Source of the DNA: Bacteroidota bacterium
GTDB lineage: Bacteria; Bacteroidota; Bacteroidia; AKYH767-A; 2013-40CM-41-45
Length of the DNA: 64,000 nt
Reading direction: 5' to 3'
NCBI GenBank assembly: GCA_016713765.1
Contig: JADJON010000003.1
Span: 806,001-870,000 of the forward strand
Part shown: one piece after another, positions 32,900 through 41,206 of the stretch
How the letters are laid out: every line of letters starts with the position of its first letter
Numbering within the stretch: position 1 is the first letter of the stretch
Notes under the pieces: generated by a model
The model's input: only the letters and a program-made list of their open reading frames with translations
The model's database searches: none
Told to the model about the DNA's origin: nothing
Translations under genes and position numbers: made by a program

Positions 32900-34402
32900 T
32901 CAGTCTTCCGCGTACTTGCGTCCGACCTGCATGTGCAGGTTGGCCACTTCGAGCGGCGTAAGGAAGCGCCAGCGACCGCGGGGCAGGTCCTTTTTGGTCA
33001 GGCCGGCGAAGACGGTGCGGTCGAGTTTCTGGACTTCGTAGTGCAGGTGTTCGAAGATGCGGCGCACGATGCGGTTGCGGCCGCTGTGCAGTTCGACCCC
33101 GATCACTTTGCGGTCGCGTCCTTCGCCCGTATAAGCGATATCGTCGACCTTGATCGGGCCGTCTTCGAGGGTCAGGCCCTTCGAGATCTTTTCGAAATCT
33201 TCCGGGCTGAGGTTCTTGTCGAGTTCGACCTGGTACACCTTCTGCACTTCGAAGCTCGGGTGCATGAGGCGGCGGGCGAGTTCACCGTCGTTCGTAAAGA
33301 GGAGTACGCCTGTGGTGTTCCGGTCGAGGCGACCGACGGGATAGACGCGTTCCTTGCAGGCGTTGGCGATGAGTTCCATCACCGTATGCCGCTTGCCCGG
33401 ATCATCGACGGTGGTGATATAATCCTTCGGTTTGTTGAGGAGCAGGTACACGGGGCGTTCGCCGCGCAGCACCTGGTTGTTGTATTTGATGGTATCGGTG
33501 AGGCCGACCTTGGTACCGAGCTCGGTCACCACTTCACCGTTCACGGTGATGACGCCGGCGGAGATCAGCTCGTCCGCTTCGCGGCGGGAACAGATGCCGC
33601 AGTTGGCGATGAACTTGTTGAGGCGTACGCGACCGTCGTCCTCCTTCGGTTCCGCGAACTTGGAACGCTGGGGAGCGAAGCGACCGGCAGGCGATCTCTT
33701 CTTTTCAAATTTCTTCTTGGCGAATTTCTTCGCGCCGAATTCCCGGGGCGAGCTGCCGCCCTCGCGTCGTGAAAAACCGCCACGCTCGTCGTCGCGCTCG
33801 CGCGGACTGAACGAACGCTCACGCGATTCGGAGGAACGACCGCGCGGGCCGGAGGAACGTTCCCGCGATTCGGGAAAACGGCTACGGGAACCGGGTGCGC
33901 GCTCACGCGACTCGGTGGAACGACCGCGTGGACCGGAGGCACGCTCACGCGATTCGCCGGTACGACCACGCGGGCCGGAAGAGCGTTCGCGGGATTCGGA
34001 CGAACGGCCGCGGGGTGCGGAAGAACGCTCGCGCGATTCATCCGATCGGCCACGCGGACCGGAGGAACGTTCGCGCGATTCTGAAGAACGACCGCGTGGA
34101 GCGGAGGAGCGTTCACGCGATTCGGAAAAACGCTCGCGGGAAGCGGGGCGTTCCGAGCGGCTGCGGGGAGCCGGTGCTTCCTCTTCCTTCACGTTGCGCT
34201 GACGACGCTTGCGGCCATCGGCATGAAAACTCGGACGATCGTTCTTGTTGGGATCATCTTCGAAATACTTCGGCCGGGGTGCGGGACGTGCAGTTGCCCG
34301 GGCAGCCGGACGTCCTTTGCCGCCACTTCTTGGCGATGAATTGCGGGACGCGCCGCGTGTACCTTTCCCCCTGTCCTGTCCGGAACCCCTTGAATTTCGC
34401 AT
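32900..34402 (-). CDS. rRNA pseudouridine synthase (RluB/RsuA family) with a long repetitive N-terminal tail
   Basis: A 500-residue protein in two parts. The C-terminal half is a complete RluB/RsuA enzyme: S4 RNA-binding domain (VRLNKFIANCGICSRREADE, about residue 247), then YLLLNKPKDYITTVDD and the catalytic GRLDRNTTGVLLFTN (Asp). It isomerises uridine in rRNA. The first 240 residues are a basic, disordered tail. Residues 91-202 consist of eight 14-residue repeats of the form R-S-S-E-S-R-E-R-S-S-G-P-R-G. Bacteroidota homologues often have such tails, perhaps for RNA binding or cold tolerance, but length and repeat vary. A -7 box lies 20 bp before the ATG. Confidence 0.9.
   Translation of the reverse strand: MRNSRGSGQDRGKGTRGASRNSSPRSGGKGRPAARATARPAPRPKYFEDDPNKNDRPSFHADGRKRRQRNVKEEEAPAPRSRSERPASRERFSESRERSSAPRGRSSESRERSSGPRGRSDESRERSSAPRGRSSESRERSSGPRGRTGESRERASGPRGRSTESRERAPGSRSRFPESRERSSGPRGRSSESRERSFSPRERDDERGGFSRREGGSSPREFGAKKFAKKKFEKKRSPAGRFAPQRSKFAEPKEDDGRVRLNKFIANCGICSRREADELISAGVITVNGEVVTELGTKVGLTDTIKYNNQVLRGERPVYLLLNKPKDYITTVDDPGKRHTVMELIANACKERVYPVGRLDRNTTGVLLFTNDGELARRLMHPSFEVQKVYQVELDKNLSPEDFEKISKGLTLEDGPIKVDDIAYTGEGRDRKVIGVELHSGRNRIVRRIFEHLHYEVQKLDRTVFAGLTKKDLPRGRWRFLTPLEVANLHMQVGRKYAED
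33797..34132 (-). repeat. Coding minisatellite: eight 42-bp units in the pseudouridine synthase gene
   Basis: Eight imperfect 14-codon repeats encode the RSSESRERSSGPRG-type tail. The unit (42 bp) is a multiple of both 3 and 7. Unit-to-unit differences are mostly at the second to fourth and the tenth to fourteenth codon. Confidence 0.85.
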
Positions 34403-34421
34403 GAATTTGAAGATGAAGCTG

Positions 34422-34429
34422 CAAAGATA
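34422..34429 (-). promoter_or_regulatory. -7 promoter box of the pseudouridine synthase gene
   Basis: The minus strand reads TATCTTTG, an exact TAnnTTTG match, 19 bp before the ATG at 34402. Confidence 0.65.
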
Positions 34430-34466
34430 CGGAATCCCCGCGAGGGGCCCCGAAAAGCGCTGAAAA

Positions 34467-34844
34467 TCAAATTGTCGGGTAAAACGCGTCTTCGATGTGA
34501 TCGATCCGCGTGTACTCTGTGTTGTGCACGATGATGATGATGTCGAAACGGCTCGGCCGTTCCTCGTTGCGCTCTTTCAGGTAACCGTCGGCCGCTTTGA
34601 TAAGCTGGCGTTGCTTCTTGAGCGGTACCAACTGGATCGGTTCGGTGAGGTAACTGCTCTCGCGGGTCTTGACTTCGGTGAAAACCAGCATGCCGCCGCT
34701 TTCGGAGACGATGTCGACCTCCGCACGATCGTACCGGAAGCGCCGATTGAGGATCGTATGGCCTTTCGACCGAAGGTGTTCGCTGGCGATCTTCTCTCCT
34801 ACCTCCGCCAGTTCCTTCTCCCGCTGCGAGTTGGCTCCGCTCAT
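34467..34844 (-). CDS. YraN/UPF0102 family protein
   Basis: A 125-residue cytoplasmic protein of the normal family length. RFRYDRAEVDIVSESGGMLV followed by FTEVKTRESS gives the D...E-x-K pattern of the restriction-like fold (Asp in EVDI, Glu and Lys in TEVKTR) typical of YraN. A nuclease-type fold is established for the family, but the biological function is not; roles near replication, recombination or the envelope have been suggested. The start overlaps the stop of the upstream ldcA-like gene by 4 bp (ATGA), so the two are co-translated. Confidence 0.88.
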   Translation of the reverse strand: MSGANSQREKELAEVGEKIASEHLRSKGHTILNRRFRYDRAEVDIVSESGGMLVFTEVKTRESSYLTEPIQLVPLKKQRQLIKAADGYLKERNEERPSRFDIIIIVHNTEYTRIDHIEDAFYPTI

Positions 34845-35755
34845 GCCTGGAAGGTGAGTTCCATTTTTTCCGTCACGTTGAGCGTGACCTCCCGCCCGAA
34901 GATGAGCGGGTAGTTGTTGGGGATGTGACCGGCCGGGAAACCGTACACAACCGGGTAGTCGTACTCCGCCACTGCTTCGGCGATGATCTCCTCCGCTGTG
35001 CGGCCAAAGGGTGTGGGATTGTCCTTCATCTCCGTCATGCCGCCGACGATGAGTCCTTTGAGTCCGGCGAGCTTGCCGTTCCGCTTGAGGTTCATCATCA
35101 TGCGGTCGATGTGGTAGAGGTATTCGTCAAGGTCCTCGAGGAAGAGGATCTTGCCATTGGTATCCGCATCGGAAGCGGAGCCCATCAGCGAATAAAGGAT
35201 CGAGAGGTTGCCACCCGTAAGCACGCCGCTGGACTTGCCCTTGCGGTTGAGCTTCTCGAGGGCGGGTTGTTGCTTCGAACTGGAGTAACGCAGGCGTTGT
35301 CCGAAGAGCGCGTCCTTCAGCACCTGCAGGCACTGTGCGCTCAGCTTGGGCAGGTTGAGGCACATGGGCGCATGCAGGGTTTCGACGGAGCTGTGCCGGT
35401 GTACGTGGTTGTGAATGACGGTGATGTCGGAGAACCCGATCAGCCACTTGGGGTCCTTGTTGAACTTTTTCCAGTCGATGCTGTCGATGATCCGCACCGA
35501 TCCGTAGCCGCCGCGGGCGAAGAAGACCGCCCGTACGTTCTTGTTGTTGAGGGCTCGTTGCAAGTCACCGGCGCGGTCTTCGTCGGTTCCGGCGAACTGC
35601 CGGTCGTCCTTGTACAGGTTCTTACCGGCCTGCACCTTCAGTCCCCAGGATTCGAGGATGCTGATGGCGGGACGCATCTCCGCTTTACTCACTTTTCGGG
35701 CCGTCGCGACGATGGCGACAGTATCTCCTGCCTGTAGGAAGGGGGGTCGGGTCAT
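34841..35755 (-). CDS. LD-carboxypeptidase (peptidase S66, LdcA type)
   Basis: A 304-residue protein without a signal peptide, as usual for cytoplasmic LdcA. Family motifs: LQAGDTVAIVATARKVSK at the N-terminus, FFARGGYGSVRIID (about 78) and the nucleophile loop LIGFSDITVIHN with the Ser (about 114). The later parts GVLTGGNLSILYSLMGS, FLEDLDEYLYHIDRMM with the catalytic Glu, and the region ending GFPAGHIPNNYPLIFG with the His complete the triad. The enzyme removes D-Ala from recycled muropeptide tetrapeptides. It pairs with yraN by a 4-bp overlap. A divergent TAnnTTTG box lies 6 bp from its start on the other strand. Confidence 0.93.
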   Translation of the reverse strand: MTRPPFLQAGDTVAIVATARKVSKAEMRPAISILESWGLKVQAGKNLYKDDRQFAGTDEDRAGDLQRALNNKNVRAVFFARGGYGSVRIIDSIDWKKFNKDPKWLIGFSDITVIHNHVHRHSSVETLHAPMCLNLPKLSAQCLQVLKDALFGQRLRYSSSKQQPALEKLNRKGKSSGVLTGGNLSILYSLMGSASDADTNGKILFLEDLDEYLYHIDRMMMNLKRNGKLAGLKGLIVGGMTEMKDNPTPFGRTAEEIIAEAVAEYDYPVVYGFPAGHIPNNYPLIFGREVTLNVTEKMELTFQA

Positions 35756-35760
35756 TCTTG

Positions 35761-35768
35761 TATCTTTG
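35761..35768 (+). promoter_or_regulatory. Orphan -7 box pointing into the repeat tract before metG
   Basis: TATCTTTG on the plus strand matches TAnnTTTG. No gene follows until metG, 420 bp later. In between lies only heptamer-repeat DNA. Confidence 0.45.
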
Positions 35769-35824
35769 CGGCGCGAAATTCGGGAATTTGGGGGGATAAT
35801 TGGTTGCAGAAAGTAGGGAAAGTG

Positions 35825-35920
35825 AGGGAGAGGGGCGAGGGACGTGGGGCGAGGGACGTGGTAGAGTTGCGAGGCGCGTGACCGAGACCGAGGAGGGAGG
35901 GACGAGGGACGAGGGACGAG
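35825..35920. repeat. GGGACGA heptamers and third copy of the composite repeat
   Basis: It contains GGGACGT/GGGGCGA heptamers and, at 35862-35920, a diverged copy of the 58-nt unit seen twice at 28616-28741 (AACGA replaced by CGCGT). Confidence 0.85.
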
Positions 35921-36164
35921 TAACTAGTAACTGGTAACTAGTAACTAGTAACTAGTTACTAGAAATTAAAATAAGATCGTCTCACTCATTCTTCTGGAAT
36001 GCTGAAAGCCAAAATCGAAACCTGATCCTAAATCCTGCCACCAGAAAGAACCAATAAAACCAGTTACTAATTGCAAGTTTCTAATTACCAACCACTAATT
36101 ACTAATTACTAATTACTAGTTACTAGTTACTAGTTACTAGTTACCAGTTACTAGTTAATAGTTC
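35921..36164. repeat. Heptamer tandem repeats, units TAACTAG and TAATTAC/TAGTTAC
   Basis: 35921-35962 holds six TAACTAG-type 7-mers. After about 100 bp without a repeat, 36061-36164 holds some twelve 7-mers that change gradually from TAATTAC to TAGTTAC. The tract ends 24 bp before the metG start. Confidence 0.88.
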
Positions 36165-36187
36165 CCTCTCACCCACCGCTCCGCTCC

Positions 36188-38242
36188 ATGCCCCACCACC
36201 TCATCACCGCCGCCCTGCCCTATGCCAATGGTCCTGTTCACATCGGGCACCTGGCGGGGGCTTATTTGCCTGCCGACGTGTATGTGCGTTACCTGCGGGC
36301 CATGGGCGAGGATGTGGTGTTCATCTGCGGGTCCGACGAGCACGGCGTACCGATCACCCTGCGTGCGCGGAAGGAAGGCGTCTCGCCGCAACAGGTGGTG
36401 GACAAGTACCACGGCATCATCCGGCAGAGCTTTGCCGATTTCGGCATTTCGTTCGATATCTACGACCGTACCTCGTCTCCTATTCACCACGAGACGGCTT
36501 CGGATTTTTTCAAAACACTTTTCGGGAAAGGCGAATTCACCGAGGAGTCGAGCGAACAATACTACGACGAAGAAGCCGGCCTCTTCCTGGCCGACCGTTA
36601 CATCACCGGCACCTGTCCGAATTGCGGCAACACCAATGCCTACGGTGACCAGTGCGAGAAATGCGGCAAGAGCCTTTCGCCCCGTGAGCTGATCAACCCG
36701 CATTCGCAGCTCAGCGGCAAGCCGCCGGTGTTGCGTCAGACCAAACACTGGTACCTGCCCCTCGACCGCTACCAGCGCGAATGGCTGGAAAAATGGATCG
36801 ACGGCCACCGCGACGACTGGAAGCCGAACGTATTCGGTCAGTGCAAGTCCTGGCTCGACCAGGGGCTGCAACCGCGCGCGGTGACCCGCGACCTCGACTG
36901 GGGCGTTCCCGTTCCGCTGCCCGACAGCAAAGGCAAAGTGCTGTACGTCTGGTTCGACGCGCCGATCGGCTACATCTCCGCGACAAAGGCGCTCTTCCGC
37001 CAGCGCGGTGACGCGAACGGTTGGGAAAAGTACTGGAAGTCGAAAGACGCGCGGCTCGTGCATTTCATCGGCAAGGACAACATCGTTTTCCATTGCATCA
37101 TCTTCCCGGCCATGCTGCACGCGCATGGTGGTTATGTATTGCCGGAGAACGTTCCGGCCAATGAGTTCCTGAACCTCGAAGGCGACAAGATCTCCACCTC
37201 CCGCAACTGGGCGGTGTGGCTGCACGAGTATCTGCAGGACTTCCCCGGCAAACAGGACGTGCTGCGCTACGCGCTTTGTGCCACGGCGCCGGAGACGAAA
37301 GACAACGATTTCACCTGGAAAGATTTCCAGGCACGCAACAACAGCGAGCTGGTCGCCATCCTCGGCAACTTCGTGAACCGCACGCTGGTGCTGACGGCCA
37401 AGTATTACAACGGAAAAGTTCCTGCCGCGCACGCGCTCAGCGATGAAGACCGCGCCTGCCTCGAAGCCATTCAGGCAGCGCCGGGCAAACTGGGCGATCT
37501 CATCCGTCGCTACAAATTCCGGGAAGCCCTGTTCGAGCTGATGAACCTCGCGCGACTCGGCAACAAGTACCTGGCCGACAACGAACCCTGGAAGAAGCAG
37601 GCGACCGATCCGCAACGTGTGGAAACCATTCTGCACGTCTCCCTGCGCATCACGGCCGCCCTCGCGCGTCTGATGGAGCCCTTCCTGCCGTTTACCAGTG
37701 AGAAACTGCACGGCATGCTGAACCTCGTGCATGCGAAATGGACGGCTGCCTGGGACGAGACTCTGTTGCCTGTTGGTCACCAACTCGGCGAAGCCGGCCT
37801 TTTGTTCGAGAAGATCGAAGACCCCGCCATCGAAACGCAGGTAGCACGTCTGCAGGCCAGCAAGGCGGCGAATGAAGCCGCCAGTGCAGCGGCACCGGCC
37901 GTGAGTCCGCAGAAAGCGCCGACCTCCTTCGATGACTTCCAAAAGATGGACATCCGCATCGGTACCATTCTCGCCGCGGAGCGCGTTCCGAAGACGGAGA
38001 AGCTGCTGAAGCTGACCGTGGACACCGGCATCGATCAGCGTACGGTGGTTTCCGGCATTGCCGCACACTACGATCCGGAAAAGATCGTGGGGCAGCAGGT
38101 GACCATCCTCGTGAACCTTGAGCCGCGCAAGATCAAGGGCATCGAATCGCAGGGCATGATCCTGATGGCCGAGAACGCGAAAGGAGAACTGGCGTTCCTG
38201 CAACCGACGAAAGCGGTGGAGAACGGCGGTACGATCTCCTGA
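36188..38242 (+). CDS. metG: Methionyl-tRNA synthetase
   Basis: A 684-residue class I synthetase that charges tRNA-Met. Key parts are the HIGH box in PYANGPVHIGHLAG (about residues 11-24), a zinc knuckle (CPNCGNTNAYGDQCEKCGK, about 145), and the KMSKS-type loop DKISTSRNW (about 338, KISTS variant). There is a C-terminal tRNA-binding OB fold (MDIRIGTILAAERVPKTEKL, about 587 on; DLQK-like). The C-terminal Trbp111 domain makes it dimeric in relatives. The start ATG follows a 430-bp repeat tract, so its promoter is not obvious. The sequence is complete. Confidence 0.97.
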   Translation: MPHHLITAALPYANGPVHIGHLAGAYLPADVYVRYLRAMGEDVVFICGSDEHGVPITLRARKEGVSPQQVVDKYHGIIRQSFADFGISFDIYDRTSSPIHHETASDFFKTLFGKGEFTEESSEQYYDEEAGLFLADRYITGTCPNCGNTNAYGDQCEKCGKSLSPRELINPHSQLSGKPPVLRQTKHWYLPLDRYQREWLEKWIDGHRDDWKPNVFGQCKSWLDQGLQPRAVTRDLDWGVPVPLPDSKGKVLYVWFDAPIGYISATKALFRQRGDANGWEKYWKSKDARLVHFIGKDNIVFHCIIFPAMLHAHGGYVLPENVPANEFLNLEGDKISTSRNWAVWLHEYLQDFPGKQDVLRYALCATAPETKDNDFTWKDFQARNNSELVAILGNFVNRTLVLTAKYYNGKVPAAHALSDEDRACLEAIQAAPGKLGDLIRRYKFREALFELMNLARLGNKYLADNEPWKKQATDPQRVETILHVSLRITAALARLMEPFLPFTSEKLHGMLNLVHAKWTAAWDETLLPVGHQLGEAGLLFEKIEDPAIETQVARLQASKAANEAASAAAPAVSPQKAPTSFDDFQKMDIRIGTILAAERVPKTEKLLKLTVDTGIDQRTVVSGIAAHYDPEKIVGQQVTILVNLEPRKIKGIESQGMILMAENAKGELAFLQPTKAVENGGTIS

Positions 38243-38441
38243 TCCCCGACGGATCGTATCAACTTATTCGTACGGGCAGTCGCGAGTCGTTATTTCTACC
38301 GGTTTAACCACCTCGTCTTGTTGTACTCTCTATGGTCGATGATACGACCAGGCACCGTCGAGGTGGAACGCATCCTATCCCCAGAATATCGGATTCCATA
38401 TATTTACATCCATCCCCATTACACGAGAGCCCGTTGCTGTT

Positions 38442-39476
38442 ATGAAAAAAATTCTCTCCATCACCCTCTTGCTTTTCAGAGTTGTCGCCGCTGTTGCCCA
38501 AACGCCGCTATCTTTCAAGGATCCGTTGACGGGCATGTATGGTTTTAAAGACGCTCAGGGCAAAGTAATCATACCTGCTGTGTTCAGGGCAGTCACCCAG
38601 TTTAACAGCGACCTGTCCCTTGCGCAGGAACCAACCGGAGGAATCGCCATCCCGATTAAACCCAGTGGCTTCCCTTTAGGCAACGATTACCATATAGCAG
38701 ATGCTCAGAAAGTACTGCTTGGTGGGCTATATGGAGAACACGGAGGCAAGACGATGGAACCGAAAAACCCGGAAGCCATCCCGTCAACCTATAACTCCAT
38801 TCTTTTTAGCTATGTGGAACCCGCTAAGAGAATGTCCGTTGTCAAAAATTCAGCACTATCGGTCAACAAGAACGCGAAAGAAGGTGAAGTGCCTGTCGTT
38901 GTGCATAAAAAATCAGGACTGAGTTACATGCACATGTATACTTTTTTCGATCGCGAAGAACATTCAAGCATCATTGCCAATTCCTCCCTTTTCAGAATGC
39001 GGATTCCGATAGAATTCGTGTCTGAAAAGACCGATGCACCGTACGGCTTTGGACTGGAGTTTCAGTTCTGGCTCGACGGGAGTGGCGAATGCAAGGACGC
39101 GCAGCACATCGCCCTGATTGTGAGGAGCGATAACACCCTCCAGGTCTTTGACAAGCGAATTCCTTATGCAGACAACTTTGTTTGCGGTGGATGGAATTGC
39201 TGGAACGGAAAGAAAAAGATGGAATATCAAGATATCGGAAACTACAAACAAGTTGCGACTTATTCGACTGACAAAGGCAAACCTGTTGTGCTTGAAGTGA
39301 TCAGAAACCGTGAAGAATTTTACATCTACCTGAACGACCAGTTAGCTTACCAATCACCCATACCCGCTTGCGATTTCGGGTATGGGGATTTCCCAATCCC
39401 GCTATTTTACAATAAAGGGGAGTTTCGGTTTTTACCCGGTACAGAATATACAATTTACAGACATAAAAGCCGCTAG
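38442..39476 (+). CDS. Exported protein with a WG-like N-terminal motif, unknown function
   Basis: A 344-residue protein with a signal peptide (MKKILSITLLLFRVVAAVAQ). Just after it, MYGFKDAQGKVIIPAVFRAV resembles one WG/KWG beta repeat, a unit common in exported Bacteroidota proteins, but only one copy is present. The rest is not recognised. It contains possible beta-sandwich strands (APYGFGLEFQFWLDGSGECK, VLEVIRNREEFYIYLNDQLA) that recall concanavalin-like or 3-keto-disaccharide hydrolase folds. Composition is more AT-rich than metG. It stands alone. A role in surface or periplasmic binding is only a guess. Confidence 0.6.
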   Translation: MKKILSITLLLFRVVAAVAQTPLSFKDPLTGMYGFKDAQGKVIIPAVFRAVTQFNSDLSLAQEPTGGIAIPIKPSGFPLGNDYHIADAQKVLLGGLYGEHGGKTMEPKNPEAIPSTYNSILFSYVEPAKRMSVVKNSALSVNKNAKEGEVPVVVHKKSGLSYMHMYTFFDREEHSSIIANSSLFRMRIPIEFVSEKTDAPYGFGLEFQFWLDGSGECKDAQHIALIVRSDNTLQVFDKRIPYADNFVCGGWNCWNGKKKMEYQDIGNYKQVATYSTDKGKPVVLEVIRNREEFYIYLNDQLAYQSPIPACDFGYGDFPIPLFYNKGEFRFLPGTEYTIYRHKSR

Positions 39477-39809
39477 TCGGAAGATCCTCCCACATCCCTA
39501 TTTCAAGCGTGTTTCACTTTGTCCAAAGCGTATCGGATAGGGAGTTAGAATAAACAAAAATGTACAGAACGTTTGGCAAAAAACCTGTCTGAAATAAAGT
39601 TTTCTGATACTATGCTGTTCGAATAACGGAACAAGAACTAACGTGTAACTTTCATAGATAGATTGAACGAGCCGTTTGAAATCCTGAGATGGCATACTCC
39701 TTTTGAAATTCTGTTTTTCAACTGAAATGATTTTGGTTGTCCTTACTGAAAATCCTCTTTACGCGAATAGAAAAGGACCCCTCCGTTACCACCCAGGAAG
39801 CAATCGGCT
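39477..39809. other. Gap without a supported gene
   Basis: 333 bp of AT-rich DNA. A 65-codon minus-strand frame (39498-39695) has no family signal or start context and was not accepted. No repeat or terminator was recognised. Confidence 0.4.
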
Positions 39810-40274
39810 ATGGAAACGAAAATAAAAGTGGAGATCTGGTCGGACGTGCAATGTCCGTTCTGCTACATCGGCAAACGGCATTTCGAGCAGGCGATGGCAC
39901 AGTTCGCAAATGCCGGACAGATCGAAGTGGAGTGGCACAGCTTCCAGCTCGATCCGGAACTGCCCAAGCCGGCGAGCCACCTGAACATTTACCAGTACCT
40001 GGGGGTCGGTGTGGTTGATGTGGCGCCTGGATGCGGGGAAGGTGTGAGATTAGATTTATTTCACTGCTCACCCACACTGTTTCTTAGTCTTGCACTTAAA
40101 TCTCCCCACAAAGAAAATCCAGTGTAAGTTTGAGAAACAGTGTGAGTGAGCAGTGTTTTTCAACTGGCACGGGAGATCGGACTGGACGAAGCCGTATCAG
40201 GCGCGCAACCGTCGAATGTTTTCCTGTCGGCTTTGCTGAAGTCGTTCGAGGAGTGGAAGACGTCTGCCCGCTAA
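39810..40274 (+). pseudogene. Decayed DsbA-family (FrnE-like) oxidoreductase
   Basis: The first 65 codons (METKIKVEIWSDVQCPFCYI, CPFC active site, ending LNIYQYLG) are a good FrnE-type start. After that the family sequence stops. At 40155-40274, in the same frame, the gene resumes with VFQLAREIGLDEAVSGAQPS and ends SFEEWKTSAR then TAA; this joins a mid-protein piece to the true C-terminus. Roughly 100 or more internal residues are missing. The gap is filled by non-homologous DNA that includes a long hairpin and a stop at 40125-40127. A thioredoxin-fold protein cannot be made. The decay is probably a deletion plus insertion. Confidence 0.82.
40062..40155. repeat. 94-bp inverted-repeat (MITE-like) element inside the dsbA remnant
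   Basis: Arms of 23 bp at 40062-40084 and 40133-40155 are complementary with one mismatch and enclose 48 bp. The right arm ends exactly where dsbA-like coding resumes. No transposase is present. Confidence 0.72.
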
Positions 40275-40360
40275 TTCCTTTCGGGTGCGGTCTGTTGGAG
40301 CACCACTGATTATTCGTTGACCTTCCTTCCCTGCGTAATTTCCTTTTAACTTACGCGAAT

Positions 40361-41185
40361 ATGCCCATGCTTTCCGAAGGACGATTCCTTTCAACCCGCG
40401 CACGGTCTAACAGGATCGTGTGGTTCGTGCTGCTGTTTCAAGTAGCGACCAGCATCGTTTCGCAGGCGGCGACCAATCGCATCCGGACAGCGCACAGCAT
40501 CGGCTGGTACAACACTTTTCTCACGTTTCGCCTTTCCGACAAGAGCAGCATCCAGGCGGAGTACCAATGGCGGCGGGAGGAATGGATCTCCAACTGGCAA
40601 CAGAGCCTGTTGCGGATCGGGTATCATGTGCAGTTGCATCCGCGCGTGACAGCGCGCCTGGGTTACGGTTGGATCGAGACCTTTCCCTACGGTGACATCC
40701 CGCTGAATGGTTTTGGAAAGCAGTTCACCGAGCACCGCCTGTTCCAGGCCATCGTGCTGCAAGACGAAGTAAAGCGCTTGTCGATCTCCCAACGCTGGAT
40801 GCTGGAAGAACGCTGGCTGGGACGGTATGCCAGTGCCGCGTCCACGAAGGAGGAAGGCTTCGACCTGCTCGGGCGCATTCGCTATCAGGTTCGCTTACAA
40901 CATCCGATCTGCAAGCCCGGCGACGGCCAGGGCCATTTCTACATCGCCACCTACGACGAACTCTTCATCGGCTTTGGCAAGAACGTGAAAGAAAACGTGT
41001 TCGATCAGAACCGCCTCGCGGGTTTGATCGGCTTTCAGTCACGTTCATCGTTCCGCGTCGAGGCGGGATTCCTGCAGCAATTGCTGCAACTGGGAAGGGA
41101 AGTGAACGGTAAGAATGTGTTTCAGTACAACAATGGGGTTACGGTGAACCTGTATTACATGCTGGATCTGCGGAAGCGAAACTGA
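40361..41185 (+). CDS. DUF2490 outer-membrane-type protein
   Basis: A 274-residue protein with an N-terminal hydrophobic export segment (NRIVWFVLLFQVATSIVSQA). Alternating strands rich in aromatic residues follow: GWYNTFLTFRLSDKSSIQAE, WQQSLLRIGYHVQLHPRVTA, RLGYGWIETFPYGD, and a final YNNGVTVNLYYMLDL with a terminal aromatic. This is the layout of the DUF2490 family, small beta-barrel-like proteins of Bacteroidota and others. They are probably set in the outer membrane; function is unknown. The first nine codons before the signal are unusual, so the start may be later, at an internal codon. Confidence 0.78.
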   Translation: MPMLSEGRFLSTRARSNRIVWFVLLFQVATSIVSQAATNRIRTAHSIGWYNTFLTFRLSDKSSIQAEYQWRREEWISNWQQSLLRIGYHVQLHPRVTARLGYGWIETFPYGDIPLNGFGKQFTEHRLFQAIVLQDEVKRLSISQRWMLEERWLGRYASAASTKEEGFDLLGRIRYQVRLQHPICKPGDGQGHFYIATYDELFIGFGKNVKENVFDQNRLAGLIGFQSRSSFRVEAGFLQQLLQLGREVNGKNVFQYNNGVTVNLYYMLDLRKRN

Positions 41186-41206
41186 CGCAGCACTCTCCGA
41201 TGTTTT

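Noticed and set aside
36155..38203. Long minus-strand open frame opposite metG
   Set aside because: The metG motifs (HIGH, KISTS, zinc knuckle, OB fold) are on the plus strand; the antisense product is unlike any protein family.
39498..39695. Small minus-strand gene in the gap before the dsbA remnant
   Set aside because: 65 codons, no recognised motif, no promoter or start context, AT-rich random-looking sequence.
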